From positions 6,882,001-6,946,000 of the forward strand of contig CM082578.2 of assembly GCA_040954595.2 (NCBI GenBank): 64,000 bases of DNA, given 5' to 3'. This DNA comes from Balanoglossus misakiensis. Its lineage: Eukaryota; Hemichordata. Of the stretch, positions 1-13,799 are shown piece by piece (the first letter of the stretch is position 1; the number at the start of each line of letters is the position of its first letter). The translations under genes and the position numbers were made by a program. Under the pieces are notes generated by a model. That model had not been told where the DNA came from and searched no databases. It saw only the letters and a program-made list of their open reading frames with translations.

Positions 1-2065
1 CGAGTACTCTGTGTATAGAACTATATATCTGCAGTTTCTTGCGTCGTTTTGTTTCTCGAAACCAGTAATACTCAAACAGTTCAATAATAACAAATGATAG
101 CGATGATAGCGAGGGCTATACTTAAATAATAACACATGATAGCAAGGCAGGGTACATGTAATATCATGATTTGTAGTCTGCACGAGGGATGGTGATCTCT
201 GACCAAACTATTATGGTCAGGGAGCACCAGCCCAATCTGGTTGTTACGACTTTTTAGAATCTCGTTATTACATTTTTTTTATCCTCGTAATTATGACTAT
301 TTGAAAACTCGTTACGAGCTTTAGATTCTCGGAAATACGACGTTTTGAAATGTCATATTGGGATTTTATTATATATTTGTGAAAAAGACTGTGGTCATCT
401 TCATCTTGGGATCTTCATTTTCTCGACTGATTCCCTATAATATAAGGTTATGGAAGAGGCAGCTATAGACACGAGACTTTAACACTGTAGAAGGCGCGGA
501 TACCCAATGATACGGTTTTTAAATGAAAGTAGGTGTTTGGCATAGAGTATCGCCCGACGCGTAGCAGAGGGCGATGTGCGACGACCGTGACGCTAATGAC
601 GGAGTGCTTGCAGCGCCGGATTTTCGTAGAAACCTTATTATTATAATCTTATGTATCTGACATATTGCATCGGCATGTTCACAAAGTTTTCCAGTCGTTT
701 TCTAATTAATGATAGTGCAATAACCTACACCCCAAGCGAAGTACTTTGCATTAGGGTGGCGCTTGGGTCATGCCATTACGTGGTAAACAGCCTATAAACT
801 TTTACCCACCTTCGTTATTTTTGACAATTCAATTATAATCCGGACTTATTAGTAAACCCAAATAACAACACGGTACATCGCCAGATTTAAAAACAAATGT
901 TGTATTTTCGATTCTAAAAGCTTCCACTTTTTAAAATCTTAATTTGCATTATGCGTTTTGGAGTTTTATAGTAAATTAACGCTTCCTTTCCAAAGCGACA
1001 GTATGTATAAAGCATCCTTCCACAGTGCTTTTATGTCCCCATAGTTATTTCAAATTCGAATCACATGAATCAGTGAACAATTCAGCTCCGTGGCCGTCGA
1101 GGGTGGCACAATTTAAATGGCAATTTCCCTCTCATTGTCAAATACGTGTTTGAGGTCGACGATACAGAAGTGCAGAGGGCGGGAATAATTGAATTGAGGT
1201 CAGTGCGATTAACGCCCATGTTTCGCGTACTATACTGTCAATGAACGGTGAAGCTGTTTTGGTGACCTATATTTTAAAAGGAGATCAGCTGCAACGTTTG
1301 AAGATTTATCTCACTACGTTGGTCTGTTCATCACTTAGTACATCTATAGTGCCTCTAGTTCAAACATGTTTAAATTAAATGCCAAACAAATGTATTCAAC
1401 TCGTCATCAACGTAAGTATACGTGAAAACTTTTAAGCGCGACGCTATTATTGACACTTGAACTACACTACAAATATACACGAATCAAGTTGGAGAAAAAG
1501 TACATTCAAAGTAAACGTATAAACAGCTAAAGCAGTTTCTAGCATTTTTAGTTATGAAGTAAAATGTAGCACGCAAGTGTGAAATATGTTTTGCATTAAT
1601 AATTTTAAAAAATATTCTTAGTGGTAATACTTGTTTATTAAGTAAAATACTGTAAGCTCAAAACCTTACTCTTGTAAATCAACTTTACAGAAGTTTTTTA
1701 AATAATATAACACCCACAATGCTACGTGTGATTGCATGCCATGTACCATTTGATACAATCCTTGTTGTTATCTAACCCAAAACACAAAACTTCGACGTCT
1801 TTTTTACTTTAACCCAAAACACGGTGATCATCGCAATAGGTTATTTGGGCAACTACCTCTCGTCGATTAGTTCATAGTTGGCGGGAAATAATTTTCGAGC
1901 ACAGCGAGGTGATTATTTCACCCAAATATGCCAATTTTCACTTTTAGGTCTTATATCCGCATCAAACACCCGATGAGTGCACCGTTTATAATCTCATTAT
2001 AATAGGATAGGATCGGATAAATATTTTATATAGCGCCTATAGGATCCACCGGCAGTGTTCAATGG
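1..2065. other. Non-coding, AT-rich flank
   Basis: I see no convincing exon here on either strand: open frames are short and match no family I recognise. The only structured part is the MITE-like piece near 115-240, listed separately. The rest looks like ordinary non-coding sequence. Confidence 0.5.
115..240. repeat. MITE-like fragment with terminal hairpin
   Basis: Positions 191-205 and 214-228 form a 15-bp near-palindrome (13 of 15 pairs) around an 8-nt loop. The block starting near 115 (AATAACACATGAT, then a GATTTG..GTCTGC stretch, then CTCTGACCA) recurs with substitutions at about 20130-20215. A palindromic end and a second diverged copy suggest a small non-autonomous DNA element. No target-site duplication could be fixed. 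Confidence 0.45.
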
Positions 2066-2313
2066 AGCTTTACACTGAATGGATCACAAGTAAGCTCTGA
2101 TGATGAAATAACTCTTAAGCTTTGATCTGAATGCTCCAAAGAAATGATGTACAATAATTATGAGAAGGATATGCCACCATACGATGTTAACGTCATTCGA
2201 GGAACCAACTACCAGCTCAAATTTGTTCAACTTCTGACATTGGCACATTCAGATCAAAGCTTAAGACTTGCTTCATCGTCAGAGCTTACTTGTGATCCAT
2301 TCAGTGTAAAGCT
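2066..2313. repeat. Inverted repeat with 68-bp arms
   Basis: Arm 2066-2133 is the near-exact reverse complement of arm 2246-2313, with only a handful of mismatches over about 68 bp. The arms are separated by 112 bp. The arms include AGCTTTACACTGAATGG and AAGCTTTGATCTGAATG. This geometry is that of a foldback or MITE element, or of a local inverted duplication. The 61-codon open frame across it is a by-product. Confidence 0.75.
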
Positions 2314-4879
2314 GGGTTTTGAACTGTAGTATGAAAGTCTGGGAGTCAGAGAAGTTCTTTTAGGATCGGTGTAATGTGACCCCCTTTGTTCTTGAGATGA
2401 GGCGGGTAGCAGGGGTTTGGACTGTTTGTTGGAATTTGATTCTGATAAACCGTAAGGGTATAGGTGTAGTCTAGAAAGGGTCGAGTACACGCGATTCTGA
2501 CACGTTTGTTGAGAGAGATATTACCCGATGAATCCAATGCGACGGATGAACAGATATATGCTCTGGCAGGTCTGAATTAGGTCACAGTATTTCTTGAAGC
2601 CATGGCTCTACTGGCAAACGGGAATCCAACGGAGAAAAAGCAATACACCACTGTTAGCGTATAGTGTTAACGTCGTGATCTTCAAAAGTGCGCCCCATGC
2701 GCAGATGTTAAATGCCGCATTCGTTAAAATGTATAGGTAAAGTATCGTCATCTATCAGCAGAGATAATAATCATCTTGAAGTAAATCGATCCACTTTTAC
2801 ACGAGAGCATGATATATCACATTCGCCTGATCTGTTTTGCGGACGCTCGTATGTAATTTCTTCCAACTAACCGAGTGTCTTGCCTTGCATCTCCTTCGTC
2901 TTGAAATCAGATAGCGAAAAGAAAATCAGCCGCTTTTATAAAATAGCATTTAACTATAAATCGTTACGGAAATTAGAGATCTTAAGTGGGCCACGTGACG
3001 CTGCAATTTATTGTCGGCGCATGGAAGCCCCGTAGCAAGGTGTAGTTATGCGCCAAGCGTTTTGATATTATATTTAACTAAAGTTGTTTGGTGTCATAAA
3101 TGGTTAAAAATTTAAAGGGACAAAGTCGTTCTGTTTTGGCCCTCTGTGGTGAACATTGTTTCATACAAAAAGTTGTGTATGCTGTTTGACTTCTCGAAAC
3201 ATGCTTAAAGCCACAGTATTTCTCAATTTCGCATAAAAGTAAATGATAATTGATACTGAATTAAATAGTTATCATGCCCAGCTCTGTTCATAAACACATA
3301 CCATTTACAATATAACGATTGAAGAATGGCTTTCTGTCCGGACATAAAGTCTAATGGTGGTGGTGGTTGGGGGAGGGGGGAGGGACTTTGTCTAGAAATA
3401 TTCCTCCGCGTAAAAACCGATTCGATACTAGTCTTTGAGAAATTATCATTTCCTTTTGTGATCGCTGGCTACAGAATGTGATAAAAAAAGGAAACGTATG
3501 TACGGTACAGATACAGTACGATACGGTACTGATCTGGTACACTTGCATGTACATTTTGTACATGCTAAACCGTATTGCACGGTTCGAGATGGTACGGTAC
3601 GGTACGTTACTGATATAGAACATGCTGAACCTTTAAAACGTTTTTTTTTTGTAGCTCACGAAAAGGCAAAAGAGTGTGTCCTTACTCCGGGAATCCTCAG
3701 AGAATTAATTTGATTGACTTTCATTTCTTCAAGCGGTCTTGCAATTAGGATTAATTGACGTCTATAAAGGTACGACCGGATATAGCTTCTTGCCTGAAGT
3801 CCCCGGAGATTTCTTGAGCTGAATTTCTAAATCTTAGAACTCACGGTGGACAGGATCATCTAAGAACGCCAACAGGCAGACGTGGAAGCATGACAAAGTG
3901 TATCCATGTGTAAAATGAAAGTATTTAAAGTCACAAGTGTCCGACTTGCATGTTTTCTCATACCTTACGTCAGCAAAGAACGTTCGCGGTGTCAAAGGTT
4001 TATGTAACACCTGGAGAGTTATCAAGCATCTGGCGTGAATGCACTGACAAACTGTGATGTGTCACGGCGTCACATCAAAGTCTTTGAAGCACATGTAGGC
4101 GACATCAACGGAGAGGAAGCGCGGTATAGGCCTAATCGGTATGTTTTTCATCAGTTAAACGCATCATTGTTCGACCAGGCAGGACAGAAATCGCCCAGAG
4201 GATGCCTACGTTTTGAAAAAAATCTTCCTTCCGGATCACACAGTTCTCAGACTGGTGAAAAGGAAACTTCGCGTTTAAAATGTCCGATTCACTCCCAGCA
4301 CTGCCAACATAACAGATGATCATGCGAACGAAATTGAAATGAAATTGAAATGTGACCATTAAGCTTACAGCCAGAAAAGGGGCTGGCCTACGCAGGAGAA
4401 ACCTGTCTTTCCCTTTATTGTCAACATACAAGAGCACGGCAAGATAAATAACTGACGAAGCAGTCAGCAAACGTTACCAAACATTTCAGCATCCGAAAGA
4501 TATTTTGCTCTTATAACAAAACATTATAGAGGCCTAGAAACAACAGCGTTACAAAATAATTAGAACTCCAAGTTACATGTACATAAAATGGGCCGCGTGT
4601 AGCCGACGTTGATACTCTGATTTGTTCAAGATGTTCTAGCGGACATTCGGGGAGATTGGGAAGGCCCCTCCAAAGGTCGGAACCTTTCCGCCGTACGGCC
4701 TCGGGCGCTAAAATATGTATTGGGGCATTAACGATTGTCACTAGTATACCTGGATTCACACAAAGCGCCCTCACACCCGTTCACTCGCCTGCTTGGTTGC
4801 CCAAATAAGGTCATCGGTGCGCACATGTGAAATACTCTGGTATAGTATTTCTTTCGTTCACGTCGCATTGGATAATTCT

Positions 4880-4947
4880 AACCTAGCTAGGCGTCTGACT
4901 GGCAGCCACCCTAATTGGTGCGCCCAGTCAGACCCCCTAGCTAAGTT
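4880..4947. repeat. Short hairpin inverted repeat
   Basis: Arm 4880-4902 (AACCTAGCTAGG..CTGACTGG) pairs with arm 4924-4947 (CCAGTCAGACC..TAGCTAAGTT) with two or three mismatches, leaving a loop of about 21 nt. It could be a small MITE end or a transcribed hairpin. Nothing else identifies it. Confidence 0.5.
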
Positions 4948-6075
4948 AGCTGCAATCACTATGCTGAGAATGGTCACATTGCTACCAGCTAATGTTCCAT
5001 TAGTAAACCATGGCACATCTTTCCTGTTTGATGCTGACTCGAAATAAGCAAGAAAGTGAATTTTTAATGGTTAGAGTACGCTGGTCGGTTTCATAGAACA
5101 TTTTCTATAGCAGTGTTTCTAGGAAGTGTTCCAAAAGCATGAAAACGTCACAATATTGTATATAAATAATGGAAAATTAGTTTTGTATTGTTAATGACAT
5201 TCCATATTGTGAAAAAAATTGAAAACATGTATTTCTAAGAAACACAAAGCATATTCACCATTATTGTATAGAATTTTCGAGCTTCCATGAAAAACTGAGA
5301 AAAAAAGACAATTAAACACTCTCCTGTCAACACAGTTTCAAAGACAGTTATCATAACAGGTTTTAAGCGTTTTTCAACTCTGGCGAGTTGTCACCATTAA
5401 AAACCATGGAAAGAGATAAGTGATTTTTCGGAATTGTGACTGAAATACCACCATGGCATGCGAATTTCCCCAAAGAACTTTGATTAATAGCACGGATTAC
5501 GCTAATGGGTTGCCTTATCAGGGGACTGGGAAGTTATACCAGGTTAACAGGGTAAAATCCGAAACTATTTGCCTATGGCAAACACAGAATATTAATCATT
5601 TGAGTCGCCTTGTGTCCACACACACACGTTTATGTGTGAGCGCTGAGGCTCCCTCCCCCCCCCCCCCCCCCCCCAGGCAATGGGTTGCTGAGATGTGTTA
5701 CAGGTCTGGCCAGTAAAGTCGTCTCAAATCGGAGACGTTTCAGGACCACTTAAACCGTTCACACACAATAATTTACGCCAGTATTTGATCTGAGACGTTT
5801 CAGAAGCGTCTTAATGGTCCATGTGTGACCCCCATATTAGTCAGCATTGCCAGAGATACAGTGGCGGTGTCACTTCATACATACGATAGCTTGGGGGATT
5901 TTTCCCGCATGTCATAAGTTTGATTAGTCCTGTTTCAAAATGACCTACATTACACGTCCTATGCACATGTATTGCATGTTCTGATTGGTTTATCCGCTTC
6001 TCTAAGGTCCACTTGTGGCACGCTGATTGGAGGGACCTTATGTGTTAGGTCTTATTACTATGCATTATTCACCAG

Positions 6076-6285
6076 ACCTTGTAGGTTAGGTCTTATTACT
6101 ATGTATTATTCACTTTACAGCTCCCTGATTGGTTATTGTGTAGGTCTGGTCCTCCAGTGTTCACTGCCTCATTATGCAGGACCTTGTAGGTTAGGTCTTA
6201 TTAATATGTATTTATTCACCATACAGCTCCCTGATTGGTTAACGTGTAGGTCTGGTCCTCCAGTGTTCACTGCCTCAGCATGGAG
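6076..6285. repeat. 105-bp tandem duplication
   Basis: A unit starting ACCTTGTAGGTTAGGTC at 6076 is repeated at 6181. Both copies carry GCTCCCTGATTGG and CCAGTGTTCACTGCCTC with few differences. A partial third copy of the GTTAGGTCTTATTACTATG part lies just upstream, near 6045. It is non-coding. Confidence 0.75.
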
Positions 6286-7254
6286 CCTTTTTGTGTTTTC
6301 GTACGAGTCACGTCTCATGTTGACGTAGTTGAACAAAAGATTGGATTTTTCTCCAAATAACATTCCCTCCGCGGCAGTGGCGAATCGTGACGTTTTAGTT
6401 GTCGAGTCAACTCCAATCGGAATTAAGCCGAAATTTCCACCAATGATGCATTAAAGTAGCATTTCCTGGGAGATGTCGTAATCGTTTTTTCAGAACTCAG
6501 TCAAAATAAAGCATACGGGTTTGCAGTATTTCTAAAGGCGCACACAGCACCAGTTGATGTCAACGCTATTTTAAAGTAGGCCTATTATCGCCTGCAGACT
6601 GATTTCTGTTTATGGTGAGATCGTCCGGGAGTAACAGTGGGTACTCGTTCTCAATTTAAAAAAGAGTGATCTATACATTTTCTATTCGCGTCTCCCAAGA
6701 AAATTCCCACAAGAAAATACAGATCAGTGACTATTTTCCATGGTGACCGAAACAGGGGCACGTAGGTCATGTGATTAAAAAAATGCTATACAGGATTTAA
6801 ATGTTTCTCAAGGTATCTCTGAAAAATACCAAAGGTAATCAATATTTACTTAAAATAAAAATAAAACTCGAGAAGGCACCATTAATCGGACATAAATGCA
6901 CACAGCTGTCTGGCAAACACACGAAACTTTGCCGCTGCACTCAGTTAGATGTAGATCTTAACCTGGAAATTTGCTGCACCATTTGCGAACACATTTGGTT
7001 AGCAGTTTTGTGTCATGTACAACTGAGAATACTAAATTGAGAAAGATATTCCCATGCAGGTGGCACTTGCACTGATTCCACCCAAATAAAAGTCTGAACA
7101 TAATTGGAGTTAAAAACTTAGAAACTCCTCAGTAATCGCATGAAATTAAAATGTGTAAATATGGAATGGTATTTCCTGTATGCAGGCAACATAATTTTCC
7201 CGCCAAGATTGTTGCAGTAAACGCGTGCTGTAGCGAGTGATGGATCAGAAAAAG

Positions 7255-7680
7255 AAATCGAAGAAACTTACCTGCACAGACATAGCAACCCTACACGGAT
7301 GCTCACCGGAGCATTTACAAATAATGGCTTCGCGCATGATCAAGTTCAGAATTCAATTACAACCATCATCATCATCGTCGTCGTCGTCAGCCGCCCGACG
7401 TGCATTGTGATTGGCGCTAAAACATCGTCGAAGGTATTATAAATTAGCCGCCATGGCGCGACGAGTGGATGGATCGAGCAATCTAGATATTTTGCGAGAT
7501 CGCCGGTTCGGTTTTACTTCGCACCTGAAGAGACAGAATCTCCTCAGAGTAGCGGTTGACGGCTTGTCCTGAAGGAAAGGAAGCAATTAAATACATGTGA
7601 TGGAAATTGAAATGGCAACCTTTTAGGGTAGAATCTCGGTCCATTATGGCTATTACAAACACACGGCTACTCATTTCAGT
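7255..7680. repeat. Dispersed repeat family B, copy 1
   Basis: This stretch shares ordered, diverged blocks with 10640-11100 and 12450-12740: GAAGAAACTTACCTG, CAAGTTCAG, a TGGCGCTAAA/TGGCGTTAAA block, and a TGGAAATT..GCAACCTTT block. The order is the same in each copy, so these are old copies of one interspersed element. No coding capacity remains. Confidence 0.5.
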
Positions 7681-7767
7681 CCATGTTTTGTTGCATTAAG
7701 CAAGCGTTTGATGGACTTTTAAGTTTATACTAATAACCGACTATGAGTATGACCCCGCGCCATTTAG

Positions 7768-8035
7768 GATGTACGTTCAGCAAAATTGAAAGTTGTCATT
7801 TCTTTTAATTGTGATTGTTTTGGATTCTCCTTTGTATGTATAATGAAAATCCGTAATAAAATATAGGGGTCGCCGCGCTTGTTTTTTGAAATCATACAGA
7901 GCCATGAATTTAGTCGATAATAGAAAAAAAACTGTTGACTCAGCATTTTTCACGATGGGTTTGTCTATGGGGAAACTATTTAGCGAAGTGTTTCTCAAAA
8001 TAGAGCGCGGTGACCGATTTTGTACTTGCGGTGGT
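7768..8035. repeat. Dispersed repeat family A, copy 1
   Basis: Shares long blocks with 27945-28320, such as TGTATGTATAATGAAAATCC and AAAATATAGGGGTC, and ends near AGAGCGCGGTGACC. A more diverged copy is at 13800-14115. All three lie in the same orientation. It is probably a non-autonomous interspersed element. Confidence 0.65.
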
Positions 8036-8185
8036 GATCAGGTAAAATGGCCGCTGTAACTTTACTGACAAATGTTGTCTTATATCAAATATAAGTTGCT
8101 TTACTTCGTAGTGGCGTTCATGGACATTGCGACATTAACACTAGGAACTTAATAGTCTATAGCAAACAAAAAAATGAAGTAGGCC

Positions 8186-9320
8186 GTTAAGGTAAATCAG
8201 TTGGACCCGATTTGCTTTTGGGGGAATCTTTTTTTAATCCACCACTCGTTTCCCGCCATCTATATAATTTATTCAATAGATGATTTGAGCATATTTCCAA
8301 AAGAATGGTCCAAGGCAATCGTTATTCCTGTTAATAAAAATGGTTCGACCGATTCCCTGAAAATTACGGAGGAGTATTTTTAGCATAAGAGCAATCAATA
8401 AATTAGGTAACGGTAAATCAGTTGGGTTCGATTTGCTTTTGTCGGGAATTTTGAAACCCACCACTCATTCCCTTGTATATACATTGTATATCTAAATATT
8501 TAATTCAATAAACGTTTTGACTTAAGCGCATTCCCAAAAGAATGGTCCAGGGCAATAAATTATTCCTATATTTATAAAAGCGGTTTAACCGATTCCCCTG
8601 AAAATTATTTCAGCAATGCATTTACGTCTATATTGAATGAATACTCGTCTCACGCATTGAGCCGATGCGTTGGTTGCTGAATCACAAGCATCGATAGTCT
8701 ACCGTCATTTATAACACTTTCGTTTTACGATCTGTCATCCAGAGCTTTTTATCGAGAAAACATTTCATGATGCTTTTATTGGCTTTTCCAGAGTGTTCAA
8801 TACGGTAGAGCGTCAGAGATTGTGGTGTGTGCTGCGAAAGCGTTGAATCAATGGCAAAAACGTTCAAAATGTTAAATGTCATAGCCGCGCCATATCCTGC
8901 GTGAGAACTGATCAACAAATATACAGGTTATTTCAATGTGTCCTGAGGGGTCCGACAGCGATGACGTACGCTTATAACCCATTCTTATGTCACCTTTTCA
9001 TCAACGAGTTGACTCGTGGACAGCATATGGATACAAATCTCCCCAGACTCAGTCCAAATTTTACGCCTACTGCGGATGACGTTGTACTTCTTTCATATAT
9101 ATTTTTTTTCAGTTTACAAAGCCTTTAAAATTGTTTAAAATATTTATTGCAGAAATTGGAAACTGACTGTAAAATTTGACAAGGCCAAATCATAGTGTTG
9201 CGGTATTCAAATCCGGACGTTATCTCGCAAAAATGGAAAAAAAGGCATTTGTTGTCAATGGAGAGAAAGACGACATTATATTACAGATACCTATAGGCGT
9301 CTGTAGGTTGCAGTGGTTAA
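8186..9320 (+). mobile_element. Decayed LINE (reverse transcriptase remnant)
   Basis: Conceptual translation over several frames gives a recognisable non-LTR reverse transcriptase: FPKEWSKAIVIPV (pre-motif region, near 8298), a degraded motif A region (GFSRVFNTVERQRLW, near 8780), FQCVLRG followed by NPFLCHLFINELTR (motif B region, about 8930-9020), ADDVVLLS (motif C, near 9075) and NWKLTVKFDKAKS downstream. Stops and frameshifts are frequent, so it is dead. The segment holding the FPKEW motif is present twice (from about 8186 and about 8411), a local duplication of roughly 225 bp. The clade was not assigned. Confidence 0.75.
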
Positions 9321-10639
9321 TGACAACAATTATCTCTGGCACGACAAGTGAGATAAGTACTAATGAGCATGCGCAGATCGAGCGTGAGGGTCACTTCACC
9401 TTGATATTTTAAAAAGACATTTGACGCCATGGTTTTACTGTAACTTCAGTGTAGGGATGTGCATACCCGGTAATATGATTTATATTTAGGAAGAAAGCAA
9501 TAATTTGTTCATGTATTTACAGCTTGTATGATGTTTTTAAGGGGTTTCTTGTAATGATATATGTAGTCTTATACAGCCACAGATACCGCTTGAATTAAAA
9601 CTGACAATTATTTTTTTCTGTAAAGAAAAAAAGTACTAAGATATGTCCAGGAAAATTAAAAACACACTCAAGAGGTTGTCAACCAGATACGCAACCAGGT
9701 TTAATGCTGTCGGCAGTCATTGCTGGGGCTTTTCTGTGCAGCACTTTTCTGAAAGGAATAAATGTGCAAATTGGCCATTTAAGCAATTTTTAGACAAATT
9801 GACAGTTTATAATCGGCGAAGACCAGGTGTTTGCACTGAGGATATACATTCGTGCGCGAGGGTTTTAAACCAAATTGCACCGGTCCGCTACTAATTTTAT
9901 ACTAAATGCTTGCCATGATAGGTTCCGACCAAATATAATGAATTGAAAGAGGGTACTTTAATGTGATGATAGCAATGTAACGAACTCACTTTGGTGTTGT
10001 CAGCCGATAGGAAATTAATAACTGGACAATTCTGGTTCGGCTATTTGAGTGGAATTGCCAGGAATGCAATTAATTTCAAGTAAATAGTGTTCTATATGAT
10101 GATACACTTTGCACTTTTGGGGTTATTTCAAGAATAACTGCGCTTGATATGTGTTAGCCTACTTCTGAGAAGTACAGTATGGAGTAGCTATAGTATATGG
10201 AACACCATTGACTGTATGCGTTGTTTATATTAAACAACATGTACACATGTATACAGATTTAGAGTTAAAACCTTTCGATCCACAAAGATATGTTGCTGCA
10301 ATATTCACCCCCACCCCCTGTATTTACAGATTGGGTTACATGAAAGCGAAAAATGTTGAAATGGCAGAATAAATCGCTTCTTACGTTAAAACGAGACCTG
10401 GTGATTTGTTTCGTTTCATTTAATTATAAGTAATAAATCAGGCCTAAAAATCAGTGCAGTGTGAATTAATGAGACATCCTCCTAAAAGATGCAACTTGTG
10501 ATCGCGTCTATATGCCATGGGATTGACACAAGGGTATATATATACATTTGAAATGGTATCCGTGTAGTCTTTTGTCTTGGTTAGGGTTAGGGTTCTACTT
10601 TCGTAAACGTACTGTAATGTGTGATGAACTGAAGTCTAG

Positions 10640-11100
10640 AAACGCTGAAGAAACTTACCTGAGGTAGAGATGTAACAACTGTTAATGGGGTTAACCGGAA
10701 ATCAGGGCTCCCCAAGTCGTGATGTGCTTGCGGCTATACGTGGAGCTACAGCACAAACTACATAAAAACAAGACTGCCAACACGAAAAGAAAGCGTCGCG
10801 ATTGACCCGGTTCAGTTTAAATTGGAGTAACAGCGTACACCTCCAGGACTGGCGTTAAACAATGCAGAGAGCATTGGGGATGGGCCACTACGGTCCTCTG
10901 GATGTTTATCAAGTACATGTAGATCAAAGACTCAAAATGTTATGCGACCGATTGATTTGTCTCAGGAAGATAGCGGCTGACGCCAGTCAAAAGGTTAGAC
11001 GAAGAGGGTAAACCTGAGATCGTGGAAATTAAGATGCAACCTTTCAATGGCAGAAGCCTATACATGTAGTCCCTTATGCCATTACAAAGATTTGTTGTCT
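10640..11100. repeat. Dispersed repeat family B, copy 2
   Basis: Diverged copy of the 7255-7680 element. It shares GAAGAAACTTACCTG near its start, TGGCGTTAAACAATG in the middle and GTGGAAATTAAGATGCAACC near its end. Confidence 0.5.
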
Positions 11101-12449
11101 CTATTTTAAAAATTAAGTAATTTAAATGTCATGAAAATGGTGTTTTTGAGTTTAGTTAGTAGAAAATAAAGCGAAAACGAGAGCGTACTTTTTGAGATAG
11201 ATGAGTACGGAGAGACACCAAAAGTATCGGCATCTTCATTCGGCAAACCTTCGGGATCGATCGGCATATTTATATTTATTCTGTCTGCTGATGAGTCAGT
11301 TTACAATGTATTTACTGTACTAAGCAGTGTTACTTTCTTATTAACCAAGCAAATGTATGCAAATCGTATATGCGGCGTATATGACCTACATGTTTGTTTG
11401 TTTGTTTGTTTGCTTTGTAATAAACCAAAATTTTCTGTTACTCGGACCTGTTGTAAGTCTCTGTCTACGGAAGGTTAACAATCTGCCGGTTACCCCTCTC
11501 AGTCTGCGAATATGTGATTGAATTGAGAAGGTGGAGAGATTTTAAAACGCACATCTTGGAAAAAAATATATACTAGTAGATTTCCTTCACGTTCTACCGT
11601 CATACAAAATAATTGGTGATTTTTCGGATGAAATTAGAAACGTTATCGGCAGTCATTGACAATTCATACAGCCGTTGTTGCCGGAGTATTCTACAGGGCA
11701 CATGCAAATACGCCAAAATGGGACGTTTATATGAGCGATGAGCAGGTGTTTGCATCGAGGATAGACGCCCGGGCACGACGCCAGAGCAAATTCGCTCCTA
11801 ATAGAGCATTGTATGGCCGATTGCCCAGGAAGCATCGGCCTATAGCTACTATTGGAAGTTATCAATAAAGTCTGCCATCGGTTTCACCAGGACAAATTGA
11901 ATCCATAGAACGTACTTCACTAACAATGCGATACTCCTTCAAAGGCCAGAAATAGCTACTACTTTTAAAATCATTATTATTATGAATCGTTATGCATTTG
12001 TCAATGAAATAACAGCACAACAATTTACTTTTATACCCTGTTACCGAGGCAGACGATGTTTTGTTTTCTGACAAAATTATTGCATTTTTACATTGCCCCC
12101 CCCCCCCCACCTCTCTCCTCGGTTAGAGGTTCATTATGTTCATCGACAATATTGATCTCAAATTGATAGAAACGAAGTTATTCAACAAACGCGAAACTTT
12201 CAGTTATGATTTTCCCACTAAAGGAAAACTTAAGAATGTATGTATAGTTTACCCTCCTTTTATGCAACTAATTAAGAGTGCAGACGACCCAGGAACTTTT
12301 CTGCGTCTTCTTTATGTATGGAAGTATTTTCTCGGCATCTATTACTAGTATTTCCAAAGGCGTTTTGTAACGTGCAACAAGCCCAAGACTTTCTGAAAAG
12401 CAAATCTAAGAAGCCTCGGGATAATTAATGATCTATCAAGTGCACACGG

Positions 12450-12740
12450 CGGATGCTTACAGGAAAACAAGCCACAAACCAGGATGTATGGCCAACGAAC
12501 ACGCTCGTGGCCGGTATACGTGGAATTACCACTCAAACTCAATTATACAAGACTGATGCAATTTGCTTGGGGCCAGCACGGTTCCCGATTGATCAAGTTC
12601 AGTATGAAATCAGAGTACCAGCGTCATTATCTCGTCGTGCATCACGGTTGGCATTAAACACTGTCCATGACTTCACCAATTAGCTCCCGTGGTCCGATGG
12701 ATTGATCGGATGGATCAAAGACTCGGAATCTCGAGGAATG
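12450..12740. repeat. Dispersed repeat family B, copy 3 (partial)
   Basis: Matches the middle of copies 1 and 2: a TATACGTGGA block, then CAAGTTCAGTATGAAATC, TTGGCATTAAACACTG and GGATCAAAGACTC. The 3' part of the family is missing or too diverged to see. Confidence 0.45.
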
Positions 12741-13799
12741 TTGACTGACTGCTCAGCTGCCCCATTAGCGTGTATAATGGTGTGTGCCATTCGTTGTGTA
12801 CTACACAAGCAATGAACGAACTAAAGTAATAAAAACACTCGGTGAGACAGGCGGTGCGATCAGATTTTGTTCAGTCGTACCCTACAAAGACGAGAAAACC
12901 AACAGCCTATGATACGACCACCAGCCCTTCCTTTTTTCTTTCGCCACACCCCAAAATATGATCATGCGCCAATCGGATGCGATTTTAAGGGTTATTGCAG
13001 TTTTTACAGCAATTAGGTCTTTGGAATTTTTGCTTTTAAAAAGCGTATTTTGAACACAAAACACAGATCACGTTGATGATGCGAAATAGCCAAAAGGCGC
13101 ACTTCATTTTAAAGATACGCTATATACATAGTCAAGAAGAAAATAGTTTACGTTTCACGTCCTTCTTGATTAAATATTTTTTAATAACACTGCAATTGTA
13201 ATATTTTACTGAGAAAAGATCACTTTGTAAGAATGACAACGCCGTTTCAGAGAATTAAGTTGATTTATACGATATTTCTGAATAACTTATAATTGCGGAA
13301 TGGTTCCAACTGTTTTCATATTGAAAGCGTAGAACGTAGAATAAGTTTGAGACTGTAGTGTAGTGACAGATGATAGTTGACTCACATTCCCAGTGGTTCT
13401 GAGATAATACCAATATCACAATCAATTTTATGTCAGAAATACTCAAGGAATCCTTAAAAGAACATGAACAAAATTAAAAATTTCAAGTCGATATCAAACG
13501 TTACAGAAAAAAAAGTCACGATAACTATATGCTTGTCTTGGAAATGATTGCGTCCAAGAGCGGTGCTCGATAAATAAAAAAAAAAGACGAAACCTTTCAG
13601 GAGTAAGGCTGCCAAGTGCCGCAAGGCACCTTATCATTGCGTGCCCAATCGTGGGTATACGAAAACGTTTACAGCCTGTGGGTGGGGATTGGCTGATAGA
13701 AAAAAAAATGTCAAACTTCTAACATGTTAGTTCCATACTCCTCTCCCACGTGGAAAACACTGATATTCATCGGTAAAATTGAACGTCATTAGTTGCCTT

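Larger units (their letters stand above)
2314..7254. other. Non-coding stretch with minor repeats
   Basis: No exon could be supported. Open frames of 60-118 codons lack recognisable domains and splice context. It contains a GGTACGGTAC-rich patch near 3500-3610, a hairpin at 4880-4947, a C homopolymer at 5655-5674 and a 105-bp tandem duplication at 6076-6285. Confidence 0.5.
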
